A stretch of 53,611 nt of DNA, taken from contig NZ_CP118170.1 of the NCBI RefSeq assembly GCF_028748105.1, forward strand, positions 1-53,611, written 5' to 3'. Numbering within the stretch: position 1 is the first letter of the stretch; each line of letters starts with the position of its first letter. Below are positions 37,093-46,669 of this stretch, piece by piece. A model generated the notes under the pieces. That model was not told where the DNA came from and searched no databases. It worked only from the letters and a program-made list of their open reading frames with translations. The translations under genes and the position numbers were made by a program. This DNA is from Entomospira nematocerorum (GTDB taxonomy: Bacteria > Spirochaetota > Spirochaetia > WRBN01).

Positions 37093-37125
37093 TCTTTTCG
37101 TACTATGAAATATAGTACGAAAAGA
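37093..37125. terminator. Bidirectional hairpin between convergent genes
   Basis: Perfect 14-bp arms, TCTTTTCGTACTAT (37093-37106) and ATAGTACGAAAAGA (37112-37125), with a 5-nt loop. It lies between the stop codons of the membrane protein and the glycosyltransferase. Confidence 0.75.
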
Positions 37126-37173
37126 TGATGATCCTATGAATTTTTTACTCGGCAATTGATAAAGGATTATTAA

Positions 37174-39564
37174 TTATTCTTGACCTCTATTTTTTAATTT
37201 TTGAATAGATCGAACTATTCCATAAGGTAATATATTTTTATATATCATATGTCTAAGTTTTCCTTTTTTTATTGTGTGTTGTAGATTTTGGACGACACCA
37301 TATGGTAAGATCATTTTAAAAAACCACTGTATTTTTCCTTGAAATTGGTAATACTGTTGTGGAACTTTTTTTATCGAATACTCTTTGATGTTTTCGATAG
37401 AAGGAATTGACTTAGGGATGATATCCTTAGGTAATCGTGCATTGCCTAGATAAATAGAGTGATATGTATTTATTGCTGCATTAATATTAAATTTTTCAAT
37501 ATCATCAAAAATAGCTATTATCTTATTGTATTGTAAATTACCGGCAAGATAGCGATGATTAAATTGTATTGAATCCCTCCAAAATTTAATATTATGAAAA
37601 ACCTTCATAGCTTGATAAATCATTGCTAATGCTACCTTATCTTGCTCTTTAGTAGATAATTTTTTATAATATGCGTCTCTCCATAAACTATTAAAAATAC
37701 AGCTTGATTGCATGAGATAGTAATAAATTTCTTGATCTTTTCTAAGTGGTGATAGGGTTTCATGATATAGCTGATATGCATTATCTGAAATTAATATAAA
37801 ATGTTTATACATATTTTTAGGAGGAGAACTACGCATAATGCTGCTACTTCGTACTTGATATATATAGAGAGGATTAGGTAATAGCAATATACGATTAGCT
37901 TTTAAGTACCATAATGGGACAATATTATCTTCATGTATTACGCCTTCAGGAAATCTCCAGCGATACTGTTGATAGAAGTTTATCTCCCAAATGGACGCCC
38001 ACGCTACTTGGGTAATGCCTTTTAGATATTGTTCTCGCTTTCCATCTTCTATAAGATAAGCTACTACATTATAATTTCCTTCAATAATTTTTTCAACCTC
38101 TGTAACGATTTTTCCTTGTTCTCTTGAACCATCCTCTTGACATCGTGTTGTTCCAAAAAAAATAATATCTAGTGTGTTATTGGCTAAGATATGTATTAGT
38201 AATGTCTCTAATGCGGTTATCTCTATGGCGTCATCAGAGTCGATGAACCAAATATAATCACCTGATACATAATCTAAGCCGCTATTCCTGGCTGCTCCTA
38301 GCCCTTTATTTTCTTTTTTCTGGATGAGGTGTATACGATTATCTGTTTGTGCATATTGCTTAGCGATCTTTGCTGATGTATCACTAGAACAATCATCGAC
38401 TAAAATAAGTTCCCAGTTATCATAAGTTTGCTCTTTAATAGAATTAAGACAACGTGCTAAATAATCTTCTACATTATAGATGGGAATGATAATGGAAAAT
38501 CTAAATAGTGCAAAAGATTCAAAAGCTTTCACTAACTCTTCATCTTTTTGTAAGTGTTGTAATTGATCAATAAACATCTCAACCTTCTTTGCATTGAGTC
38601 GATGATTCATGATATAACGTGTTGAAGATAAGACGAATTGTAATGTGGGGATATCATCAAAAATGGCCATAGATAGCTGGCGCATTTCATGGATAATATC
38701 CAATATTTCTTCCTGTGATTGTTGCTGAAATCCCTTGATATAAAAGCGAAGTCCGCTATCTAGAAATAAATTATCAATTTGCATTAGGTAATAAAACTGT
38801 TTAATTCTTTCATCGGTTAATACTTGTAAATTTTCTTGATAGTATTGCATAGCTTGTCGTACTAATAGAAACTTATTGTTAAACCAGTGTTTATTAATTC
38901 CTGTATTTGTTGTGCTTGTTTCGTGTACACGATAGCAATAATGTTTACTATGTAGCACCAATAGTGATTGTGCGCTACTAACCCAAAGAGGGACAATGAC
39001 ATCTTGATGAATGGCATGATTTAATTGTCTTACATGAATTCTTTGCAAAAATGACCGTTTAAAAAGTTTTGTCCAGACAAAAAACTTAATAGTATTATTA
39101 TAGCTGGGTTGATTAGATGATGTTAGTAAGTATTCAATAACATGGCTATCTTTAAAATAGCTAACATCACTATCAGGATTATTTCTAAAGTAGGGGTCAT
39201 TAGTATAATCAAAGACAATTACTTCTGGTTGATGATATGTTTGTATCATCGTAACAAAATATTCTAAATCATTTGATGCTAAGATATGATCATCGGGATC
39301 TATAAACCAGACATAATCACCAGTGGCATGATCTAATCCAGTATTTCTTGCTCCCCCTTGTCGTAAGTTAATTTGATGATGTATGATTTTAATACGACTA
39401 TCTTGCTGTTGATACTGCATTGCAATCTCTATAGATTTATCTTGACTCACATCATCCACCACAATGATTTCGATATTGGTATAAGTTTGATTAATAATGG
39501 ATTTTAAACACGCAGATATATATGATTCAACGCCATATACGGGTAGAATAACAGAGATTTTCAT
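37174..39564 (-). CDS. Two-domain GT2 glycosyltransferase
   Basis: 796 residues with two complete family-2 (GT-A) domains in tandem. The first starts at MKISVILPVYGVESYI and has DxD-type WFIDPDD at 87-92; the second starts near 354 with FRFSIIIPIYNVEDYL and has WFIDSDD at 439-445. Both retain the nucleotide-sugar and metal motifs, so both may be active and could add two sugars in turn. The C-terminal tail contains ILPYGVVQ and ILPYGIVR about 33 residues apart, a short internal repeat. A lone surface-glycan enzyme without other sugar genes nearby. AAAGGGA precedes the start. Confidence 0.88.
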   Translation of the reverse strand: MKISVILPVYGVESYISACLKSIINQTYTNIEIIVVDDVSQDKSIEIAMQYQQQDSRIKIIHHQINLRQGGARNTGLDHATGDYVWFIDPDDHILASNDLEYFVTMIQTYHQPEVIVFDYTNDPYFRNNPDSDVSYFKDSHVIEYLLTSSNQPSYNNTIKFFVWTKLFKRSFLQRIHVRQLNHAIHQDVIVPLWVSSAQSLLVLHSKHYCYRVHETSTTNTGINKHWFNNKFLLVRQAMQYYQENLQVLTDERIKQFYYLMQIDNLFLDSGLRFYIKGFQQQSQEEILDIIHEMRQLSMAIFDDIPTLQFVLSSTRYIMNHRLNAKKVEMFIDQLQHLQKDEELVKAFESFALFRFSIIIPIYNVEDYLARCLNSIKEQTYDNWELILVDDCSSDTSAKIAKQYAQTDNRIHLIQKKENKGLGAARNSGLDYVSGDYIWFIDSDDAIEITALETLLIHILANNTLDIIFFGTTRCQEDGSREQGKIVTEVEKIIEGNYNVVAYLIEDGKREQYLKGITQVAWASIWEINFYQQYRWRFPEGVIHEDNIVPLWYLKANRILLLPNPLYIYQVRSSSIMRSSPPKNMYKHFILISDNAYQLYHETLSPLRKDQEIYYYLMQSSCIFNSLWRDAYYKKLSTKEQDKVALAMIYQAMKVFHNIKFWRDSIQFNHRYLAGNLQYNKIIAIFDDIEKFNINAAINTYHSIYLGNARLPKDIIPKSIPSIENIKEYSIKKVPQQYYQFQGKIQWFFKMILPYGVVQNLQHTIKKGKLRHMIYKNILPYGIVRSIQKLKNRGQE

Positions 39565-39610
39565 GATAAATATAGTCCCTTTTGCAAAAACTTGTATTAA
39601 AAATAATAGT

Positions 39611-39670
39611 TATTATCATAGTAAATGATATTTAATATGTCAATAATAAATATCATTTACTATGATAATA
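39611..39670. repeat. Perfect 24-bp inverted repeat upstream of the glycosyltransferase
   Basis: Arms 39611-39634 and 39647-39670 are exactly complementary with a 12-nt loop, all AT-rich. It lies 46 bases upstream of the minus-strand glycosyltransferase start, and no gene reads into it from either side, so a terminator role is not obvious. Possible operator, leader structure or relic. Confidence 0.7.
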
Positions 39671-40735
39671 TTTTAAATAGTGTATTAAAATATTATAAAA
39701 ATATACTCTATTTAAAGTAATGATAAATTATCATATATCTATGCAATGGATATATGAAAAATAAATGAAGTTTGTTCCTCAATATATAACTTTATATGCA
39801 GGGTGACTAGCATATTTTTGTTCCTATACTCAATGATAATGAAATATACTATTTAATCATTAAATAGTTACAAATATTAAGTAAAATACTTCTTTAACGT
39901 TTTTTATATAAAGAATCACACATCAGACAGATGTATTACTTATATTATTTATATAATACAAAGCGAAGGATACTCTGAATTTTGCGAGAAAAACTAGGAC
40001 ATATATGATAATTGGATAAATTAAATAGAAGAATGATATCATATTGTATACACCATTCACCATTATTTTTTAGAAACAAAGTAATAGTTATATATATATT
40101 ATTAAGTATCAATTAACTATTGAAAAAAAGATTTTATCAATTTAGCTATCTTGGCTACAGCATAACAAAAAGCAGAAGAGGTGATTATTCATTGGATTGA
40201 AATTCAAAAGATACTATTCGCTAAGTGTAATCTTGTATTAGCTCACGAAATTATTATTACTTTGTATAATCGAGAAAACAAGGTATTCTTCTTTAAAAAT
40301 AAACTTTTTAAAATCTGCTATTAAGATATCCAGAAAAATCAATTTAAATAAAAAAATATTATGATTATTTGTTGTGAGGCATTGACAATTTTATGACATA
40401 TCCATTAATGACTTTTGAGCTGAGGTGAATGACATTACGGGACAGTGATTAGGTAGAATAATGAAACTCAACCCGACAATTTTTATTTGATTATAAGCCT
40501 ATTAATCGTCCAAAAATAGCAGGTTATGATTGAAAAATTACAAACAATGAATAACCATATGCCATATAATAAACGTTATCGATGGAAGGATTAGTAGATA
40601 TTTTTTATTATTACTCCAATCATAATCTTTCCCTTTTTTGTACCACTATTTTATCCCTACAGGCAGATTATTTTTCTTGATAGCCACGAAATAATCACTA
40701 TGATATCCTTATTAATAATTTATATTAATATAAAG
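39671..40735. other. Gene-free AT-rich stretch
   Basis: Over a kilobase with stop codons in all frames. Short coding-like snatches occur near 40141-40200 and 40440-40500 on the plus strand but none is sustained. I see no RNA gene, repeat array or transposase remnant. Probably decayed sequence, or an origin or regulatory region that cannot be identified by eye. Confidence 0.35.
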
Positions 40736-40764
40736 TTGAAATATTTTTACATATAAGATATAAT
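40736..40764 (+). promoter_or_regulatory. Nitroreductase promoter
   Basis: TTGAAA (40736-40741), 17 bases, TATAAT (40759-40764), 28 bases before the start codon, with AGGAGA in between. Confidence 0.75.
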
Positions 40765-40792
40765 TTTACAAAAAATATCAGGAGAAATACTC

Positions 40793-41314
40793 ATGACGTC
40801 ATTTATTGATCTAGTAAAGGTTCGATCATCTATCCGTACGTATAAAGACACCCAAGTCGAGAGAGATAAGATAATCACAATCCTTGAGGCAGGACGTATC
40901 GCCCCTACCGCAGCCAATAAACAACCTAATACATTCATGGTTTTACAAAATGAACATCTCCATTATCTCAACGATGTTTGTCAAAGCCATGGTGCTCCGC
41001 TGGCAATTATCATATGTGCAGATAAGAATATCGCCTGGACACGTCCATTCGATCACCATCAAATGATTGATATTGATGCAACTATCGCTACTGATCATAT
41101 GATGTTAGCTGCAGAAGACTTAGGTTTATCCTCCTGCTGGATTACTTACTTTGATCCGCAAAAACTTATCAAAAATTTCAATATTCCAGACCATATTATT
41201 CCAGTAAATATCCTTGTTATTGGCTATGCTACAGAGAAGCACTCACGTAATCATCAGCAAATAAGAAAACCCCTACAAGATTGTATCACATTCCCATCCG
41301 ACTTTATTATATAG
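40793..41314 (+). CDS. Nitroreductase-family flavoprotein
   Basis: 173 residues, short form of the family. VKVRSSIRTYKD at 9-20 is the FMN-phosphate binding segment, APTAANKQPNTFMVL at 37-51 follows, and AAEDLGLSSCWI later holds the conserved GLG turn. FMN-dependent NAD(P)H reductase of nitro compounds or quinones; physiological substrate unknown. It has its own near-consensus promoter. Confidence 0.85.
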   Translation: MTSFIDLVKVRSSIRTYKDTQVERDKIITILEAGRIAPTAANKQPNTFMVLQNEHLHYLNDVCQSHGAPLAIIICADKNIAWTRPFDHHQMIDIDATIATDHMMLAAEDLGLSSCWITYFDPQKLIKNFNIPDHIIPVNILVIGYATEKHSRNHQQIRKPLQDCITFPSDFII

Positions 41315-41417
41315 TCAACAGACTACAGGTCACAAGATCTATTATGTTTATCTAAAGTTAATTATTGTCGATAGATTAAAAAGTAGATTCATATTAATGT
41401 AACAATAAGGAATAATT

Positions 41418-41915
41418 ATGAAAAAAATTTGGTTACTCATCATGATCAGTTTTAGTTTATTTGGAGTCTTGCCATCGGTAGTTGCTAATCAGGATATCTC
41501 TTTCATTGCAAAAAAAGACAATAAGCATAACAATGCTAGCCGTCCAACTCCGCCTAAAGAACCTAGTTATAATTTAGTCAGTCTTCCACTAGTAAATTCT
41601 GTACTCATTAGTGAAAGTGATTGGAATAAACTGGAGGCATACTTTGATGCTTTTGATCAGTATGCATCAGATGCTGATCGAGAATTAGCAAAGATTAAAA
41701 AGCTCAAAAAAGATAAAAAACGCCCTACACCACCTCGTTTACGACTCAGTAGTGTTGCAACATCAGATCTTCCAACTCTTCTCAAGGCATCAAAAGAGAA
41801 GTATCTCTCTCTTTCTGCAACAGATCGTAACACTTTAGAGAGTAATTTAAAGGAAATGCGTAGTTATATTCAAGAGGTAGAACGTCTCTTCAATGAACAT
41901 ACTAAGAAAAAGTAA
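41418..41915 (+). CDS. Secreted or periplasmic protein of unknown function
   Basis: 165 residues. A cleavable signal peptide is likely (MKKIWLLIMISFSLFG to about Ala23 in VVANQ). Mature part: lysine- and proline-rich linkers (SRPTPPKEP, KKRPTPPRLR) around a helical segment rich in charged residues, probably a coiled coil at the end. RPTPP occurs twice. No known domain. AAGGAA precedes the start; a hairpin follows. Confidence 0.7.
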   Translation: MKKIWLLIMISFSLFGVLPSVVANQDISFIAKKDNKHNNASRPTPPKEPSYNLVSLPLVNSVLISESDWNKLEAYFDAFDQYASDADRELAKIKKLKKDKKRPTPPRLRLSSVATSDLPTLLKASKEKYLSLSATDRNTLESNLKEMRSYIQEVERLFNEHTKKK

Positions 41916-41943
41916 GAATTAAATGATGTTAATGCCATAGTTG

Positions 41944-41979
41944 AACTCTATTCTTATATGATAGAATAAGGATAGAGTT
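41944..41979 (+). terminator. Hairpin after the secreted protein gene
   Basis: AACTCTATTCTTAT (41944-41957) pairs with ATAAGGATAGAGTT (41966-41979), 14 bp with one G-U pair in RNA, and an 8-nt loop. It lies 29 bases after the stop. Confidence 0.65.
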
Positions 41980-42458
41980 TATTGGAAATGATAAATATGT
42001 AGGCTATTATCTATTTAACAAAGAAAACCATTTAGGATTGGGGAGTAGGCATTCTAAAACTATTTATAGTCTTCATGATGCTTTCATAGAGATTCTATAC
42101 TGCTCCAGTATGATACTGATACATCAGTATTTGAGTCTCCAGCATGACTAGTATTATAGTCATTAGTGCACTATCAAAAAATAGAACAATAGCAGTTCAT
42201 AAATTACAGTTAAAACTATTCTACAAGAGTGTAATTTTAAAATCTATCATCAATATTGATATTACGTGACCTATATTCCGAAAAAACAACCTTCATGTAT
42301 CATGCAAACGATCAAGTTATTCGTTTATCGCCATAGTATACAACAGCTGGTGTTCATATGAATGGGTACTTTCTATAAGAATATCCTCCATAGCTATGCT
42401 TCTATCAAATGGATATTCGTAATAAAAAGATATCGTTGATAATAATTACTGTATGGTA
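41980..42458. other. Gap before the DUF262 pair with two short palindromes
   Basis: No gene seen. It contains ATACTGAT-AC-ATCAGTAT (42113-42130) and ATGACTA-N6-TAGTCAT (42144-42163), both perfect dyads of unknown purpose. Confidence 0.4.
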
Positions 42459-42487
42459 TTTACTATAAATAGTGTATATAGTATTAT
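42459..42487 (+). promoter_or_regulatory. Promoter of the DUF262 operon with an internal dyad
   Basis: TTTACT (42459-42464), 17 bases, TATTAT (42482-42487), 25 bases before the first gene. A perfect dyad TACTATA-N9-TATAGTA (42461-42483) spans the spacer and touches both boxes, suggesting repressor control. Confidence 0.55.
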
Positions 42488-42511
42488 TGGTAGTCAGAGG
42501 ATCATCAGAGA

Positions 42512-44212
42512 ATGAATGACATGATAAAGACGATGAATAAACTGGAAGAATACCATTTTCATATTCCAGACTATCAACGAAATTACCGATGGAAAGCAAA
42601 AGAGGTCACAGATTTACTGAATGACATTCAAACGTTTCCATCTTCTAATGAAAAGAATAACAGAATGTATTGTTTACAACCTTTGATTGTCAAAAAACAA
42701 GATAATGGGTATGAAGTGGTCGATGGACAACAACGGTTAACCACGATGGCTATCTTTATGCAGATCGTGAAAGATATGAGACCATTGTGTAAGAGTCCTT
42801 TTACGTTAACATATGAAACACGAGAAGAAAGTGGGGATTTTTTAAAGAATATTAAAGAGTCCAGCACGTCAGCTATGGCTGAAGCAAATATTGATTTTTA
42901 TCATATGAGTCATGCTTATCAAACGATGATGGAGTGGATACATCACCAAGTTAATGTATCTACTAATACAGATTGCACACAAGTAGTTGATGCCTTATAT
43001 ACCAAAATAATGCAACAGGTATGTTTTATTTGGTATGAAGTTCCACCAGAAACAAATGTGATAGATCTCTTTAATCGGGTTAATATGGGTAAAATTCCTT
43101 TAACAAATGCAGATCTGATTAAAGCTTTATTATTAAATAAGGATAATTTTGATCAACATACCCTAGATTACGATCAAGCAGAGATGTCAATTGCGTGGGA
43201 GCGTATCGAACATGGTTTAGCTAATGATGCTTTTTGGTATTTTTTTAATAATAAACAGAGAACATCTAGTAGAATGAATGATCTTTTTGGATTATTTGCG
43301 AACGATTTTGTAAAAAATTCTCAGAAATATCGTGATATATTTGATGATCCATCACAACTGCAAGAGGTTATCCATAAAGTCAAAGGATTAGAAAACAATC
43401 CACTGTTTTCCTTCTATCTTTGCAATGAAATCATTCAAGCTGGTCAGAAAGAGCAACCGCATAAAAAAGAGGATAAACCGCGCGTTCGTAGCGTCATCAA
43501 AGGATTATGGCAAGAGATAGAGAATCTTGATGCGTTAATCCACAGTTGGTACGATTCTCCTACATATTATCACTTGGTTGGCCTGCTCATTACGTTCGAT
43601 AAACCGCTTTATGAACTAGTTACAATGGGATTAGGTCAGCGTAAAAGCCAGATGGTGAAGAATTTATTAGATACGATTAAAGGAGAAAAGATCGTCACAA
43701 AATTTTTAGAAGATGAAGATATTTCCTATCAAAATACAAATAGAAAAGATTTACGTAATCTCTTATTACTCTTTAATATTGCGACATTAGTTACCAAAGG
43801 TGAACAACAAGTTCGCTTTCCCTTTGATCTGTATAAAATATATGACTGGGATATTGAACATATTCATGCTAGTGCAGATAAGTCTGCTAGTGAAGATGAC
43901 AAGGTGATTCCAGATAATAGCTTGGGTAATCTTACTCTGCTAGATAAAGGCACAAATCGTAGTTATCAAAACAAACCCTTTAAAGAGAAACGAGCCATTA
44001 TTCTTGAGCGTGATCAAGCTGGGCTCTTTATTCCCGTGTGTACGAAAAATATCTTTATCAAAGCCTATAGTCCTAATCATACAGACTTAGATGGTTGGTA
44101 TGGAGATGCTCATGAAGAGCCAACAGACCGTAATGATAAAGCTAATTACTTAACGGCGATGAAAGACATTATCCAGAAATTTTTTAACACACACCCGAGG
44201 AGAGATCATTGA
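42512..44212 (+). CDS. GmrSD-type restriction protein, DUF262 plus DUF1524
   Basis: 566 residues. The N-terminal DUF262 domain has IPDYQRNYRW at 18-27 and VVDGQQRLTT at 70-78, the ParB/sulfiredoxin-like NTP-binding signature. The C-terminal DUF1524 HNH nuclease domain has DIEHIHA (His450), GNLTLL (Asn473) and TNRSYQNKPFKEKR (Asn482). A fused protein of this type is expected to cut modified (for example glucosylated) phage DNA using NTP, as in type IV GmrSD. The partner gene overlaps by one base (TGATG). Base use is like the surrounding plasmid. Confidence 0.85.
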   Translation: MNDMIKTMNKLEEYHFHIPDYQRNYRWKAKEVTDLLNDIQTFPSSNEKNNRMYCLQPLIVKKQDNGYEVVDGQQRLTTMAIFMQIVKDMRPLCKSPFTLTYETREESGDFLKNIKESSTSAMAEANIDFYHMSHAYQTMMEWIHHQVNVSTNTDCTQVVDALYTKIMQQVCFIWYEVPPETNVIDLFNRVNMGKIPLTNADLIKALLLNKDNFDQHTLDYDQAEMSIAWERIEHGLANDAFWYFFNNKQRTSSRMNDLFGLFANDFVKNSQKYRDIFDDPSQLQEVIHKVKGLENNPLFSFYLCNEIIQAGQKEQPHKKEDKPRVRSVIKGLWQEIENLDALIHSWYDSPTYYHLVGLLITFDKPLYELVTMGLGQRKSQMVKNLLDTIKGEKIVTKFLEDEDISYQNTNRKDLRNLLLLFNIATLVTKGEQQVRFPFDLYKIYDWDIEHIHASADKSASEDDKVIPDNSLGNLTLLDKGTNRSYQNKPFKEKRAIILERDQAGLFIPVCTKNIFIKAYSPNHTDLDGWYGDAHEEPTDRNDKANYLTAMKDIIQKFFNTHPRRDH

Positions 44213-46428
44213 TGCCTAACGCTACTCACTATCAAACGTTATTAAGTCTGCTCGATACATATTATCTAGAAATTCCTATTATTCAACGTGATTATGCTCA
44301 AGGTAGAGCGGATAAACAGGTTACTGCAATTCGAAAAGTCTTATTGGCTGATATCCATCAAGCATTACGTGAATCCACTTATCTGGATCTCAACTTTGTT
44401 TATGGCAAAGTCAAAGAACAAACAGGTCATCAGCCGTTGATTTTTATTCCTATTGATGGGCAGCAGCGACTCACAACATTATGGTTACTGCATCTCTATG
44501 CCTTTCACAATGATAAGAAGGTACTGGAGAAATTAGCTCGATTTAGTTATAAAACGCGAAAGAGTTCTCGACAATTTTTGGAACATTTAGTCAAACATTG
44601 TCAGGAGGTTATTACAAGTACCTTATTGCCAAGTCAGGAAATAGAGGATAGTGCTTGGTTCTTACCAGCTTGGCAGTATGATCCAACCATCGCATCCATG
44701 CTAACCATGTTGGATCATCTACATGAGGTCTTCAAAGATTTTGCTGAAACAACGAAGTTAGAGCTAAAAACTCAATTGCAAGCTGGCTATCTGCGATTTC
44801 GATTTTTAGATACGAAAAGCATTGGTTCAGAAGATGATCTTTATATTAAATTGAATGGTCGTGGTAAATCCTTATCCCCTTTTGATAATGTTAAATCGAT
44901 AATCATTGAGCAGATTATTCTGCATGAGGAAGAATTAAAACAGGTACATGACATTGATCGCTGGGCTTATTCTCAATTCTTTGACCGAGAATGGACTGAT
45001 TACTTTTGGCATCGTTCTAAAGAGAACTTTGATACGGATTTTTTACTCTTCTTGACGCTTTTCTTTCATAATTATCACATTATTGACAATAGAGAAGATG
45101 GGTGGTGGTTTAGCTTTGATAAAACTCAAATGGATGCCACATTCTTAATGACTCTATATCATACGCTAAATTTTATTATTAGTGACAATGCCGCAAAAGT
45201 AGCAAAATTTATTCCCAAAACTCCTGATAAAGACAAAGATTATGCGCATGCAATTGCAAGTTATACCGTGGAATCTCAACTACTCTTTTATCTTGTAACA
45301 CAGTATTGTGCTATGGCCAAAACTGCAACCTTAAATCCTGATTTCATGGAAGAGTCTCGTAGTAAGCAGTGGTTTCGTATTCTGTGGAATCTTATTATTA
45401 ATAGTAATAATAACCTTAATCATATGAATATTATCAAAAAAATTGATGAATTCTCTACGCAATGGTATGATCTCTTGGGCTATTTTGCAGGTGATCAGGA
45501 GATAAAAGGTGGATTTCATTATGAACAAATTAAAGAAGAACGCATTAAGGCAAAAATCATTCTCAAACATCCAGACAAAGATGCATTTTCTCAAGCTATC
45601 TATCTAGCCGAAGCGCATCCATATTTCCTTGGACAAATTCAGTCAGCCCTTTATTTGTCTTTTACTAATGAAGAGAAAGATGTGACTTTAATAAGTTTGG
45701 ATAAATTTCATAGGTATTGGCAAACATTGAGCACACTATTTGCAGATACGACGGAAAATAAAATGCATGTAGTACGCCGAGCTCTACTTAGCTACTATGG
45801 TGATAAAGATGATTATCGTCTATCAGTAGACAGTCAACGAACTTTTTGTGTGACTGCACCACGCAATGCAACTAGTTTACGTGCCCTCTTCGCTAAGGGT
45901 TGCAATAAACCAAAACTACGGCAATTTTTAGATGACTTGACTCTTGAACAAAATATGACAGAACAATTGGAAAATAAGATTCGTACCTATTTAGTCGAGC
46001 ATAAAGATAAGCCCTTGAGTTGGCGTGATTGTATGATGACCTATGAAGCATTGTGGAATAAAATGCGACCTTCTCTTCTTTATAGTAGAGAATTCGGTAA
46101 AAAATTTCTTTTACTGAAAAATTCTGTAGCAAGTGGACGCACTTATGAGGTATTTATCACCAGTTTATCTATTGAGTTAGAGAAAGTCAAGCAACAATTG
46201 ATAGAGAAAGGATTATCCCTTAGGTTGAAGGGAACAAGTGCTAGGAGTGATCATCGACTGGAAATCTTTACAACTGCAAATACAAAGGATATTCGTGCAA
46301 TAATACGCTATGATTACACTCAGTCATGTTTTACTATTGATATTGCAGGTGATAAACAAAAACGGAAAGCATTACATCCTAATTCTATAAATAAAACAGT
46401 AGAATATATTTTGGAACACTATATATGA
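44212..46428 (+). CDS. Second DUF262 protein, without a recognisable HNH domain
   Basis: 738 residues from the ATG in TGATG (a TTG one codon earlier is less likely); GAGGAGA precedes it. IPIIQRDYAQGR at 22-33, IPIDGQQRLTT at 79-89 and KLNGRGKSLSPFDNVKS in the middle are DUF262 hallmarks. The remaining 450 residues are helical and unfamiliar, with no DIEHI/GNL motif. It is translationally coupled to the fused DUF262-DUF1524 protein, so the two probably form one complex in which this one senses or regulates. Confidence 0.82.
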   Translation: MPNATHYQTLLSLLDTYYLEIPIIQRDYAQGRADKQVTAIRKVLLADIHQALRESTYLDLNFVYGKVKEQTGHQPLIFIPIDGQQRLTTLWLLHLYAFHNDKKVLEKLARFSYKTRKSSRQFLEHLVKHCQEVITSTLLPSQEIEDSAWFLPAWQYDPTIASMLTMLDHLHEVFKDFAETTKLELKTQLQAGYLRFRFLDTKSIGSEDDLYIKLNGRGKSLSPFDNVKSIIIEQIILHEEELKQVHDIDRWAYSQFFDREWTDYFWHRSKENFDTDFLLFLTLFFHNYHIIDNREDGWWFSFDKTQMDATFLMTLYHTLNFIISDNAAKVAKFIPKTPDKDKDYAHAIASYTVESQLLFYLVTQYCAMAKTATLNPDFMEESRSKQWFRILWNLIINSNNNLNHMNIIKKIDEFSTQWYDLLGYFAGDQEIKGGFHYEQIKEERIKAKIILKHPDKDAFSQAIYLAEAHPYFLGQIQSALYLSFTNEEKDVTLISLDKFHRYWQTLSTLFADTTENKMHVVRRALLSYYGDKDDYRLSVDSQRTFCVTAPRNATSLRALFAKGCNKPKLRQFLDDLTLEQNMTEQLENKIRTYLVEHKDKPLSWRDCMMTYEALWNKMRPSLLYSREFGKKFLLLKNSVASGRTYEVFITSLSIELEKVKQQLIEKGLSLRLKGTSARSDHRLEIFTTANTKDIRAIIRYDYTQSCFTIDIAGDKQKRKALHPNSINKTVEYILEHYI

Positions 46429-46445
46429 GCAGAGTGTAACCAATA

Positions 46446-46479
46446 GCTCCTATAATATAAAAATTGATATCATAGGAGC
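46446..46479 (+). terminator. Hairpin after the DUF262 operon
   Basis: GCTCCTAT (46446-46453) pairs with ATAGGAGC (46472-46479), 17 bases after the stop. Further on, ATATTAACCAA (46548-46558) and TTGGTTAATAT (46611-46621) form a wide perfect dyad that could end the minus-strand pseudogene transcript. Confidence 0.6.
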
Positions 46480-46669
46480 AGATTGTTTGTAAAGTATAAT
46501 CAATTATAGAAGAATTAAAAACCGTTAAAGGATTGGATTGATTGGCTATATTAACCAAATGCTATAACTATATTTATATTGAGATACTTGTCGTTGGGTG
46601 GATATATGGGTTGGTTAATATTGAGGATGCGTAAATAACTGGGATACATTTTATGAAAAAAATGACCTT

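Noticed and set aside
39671..40735. Insertion-sequence remnant
   Set aside because: No flanking target duplications, terminal repeats or sustained transposase-like translation were found.
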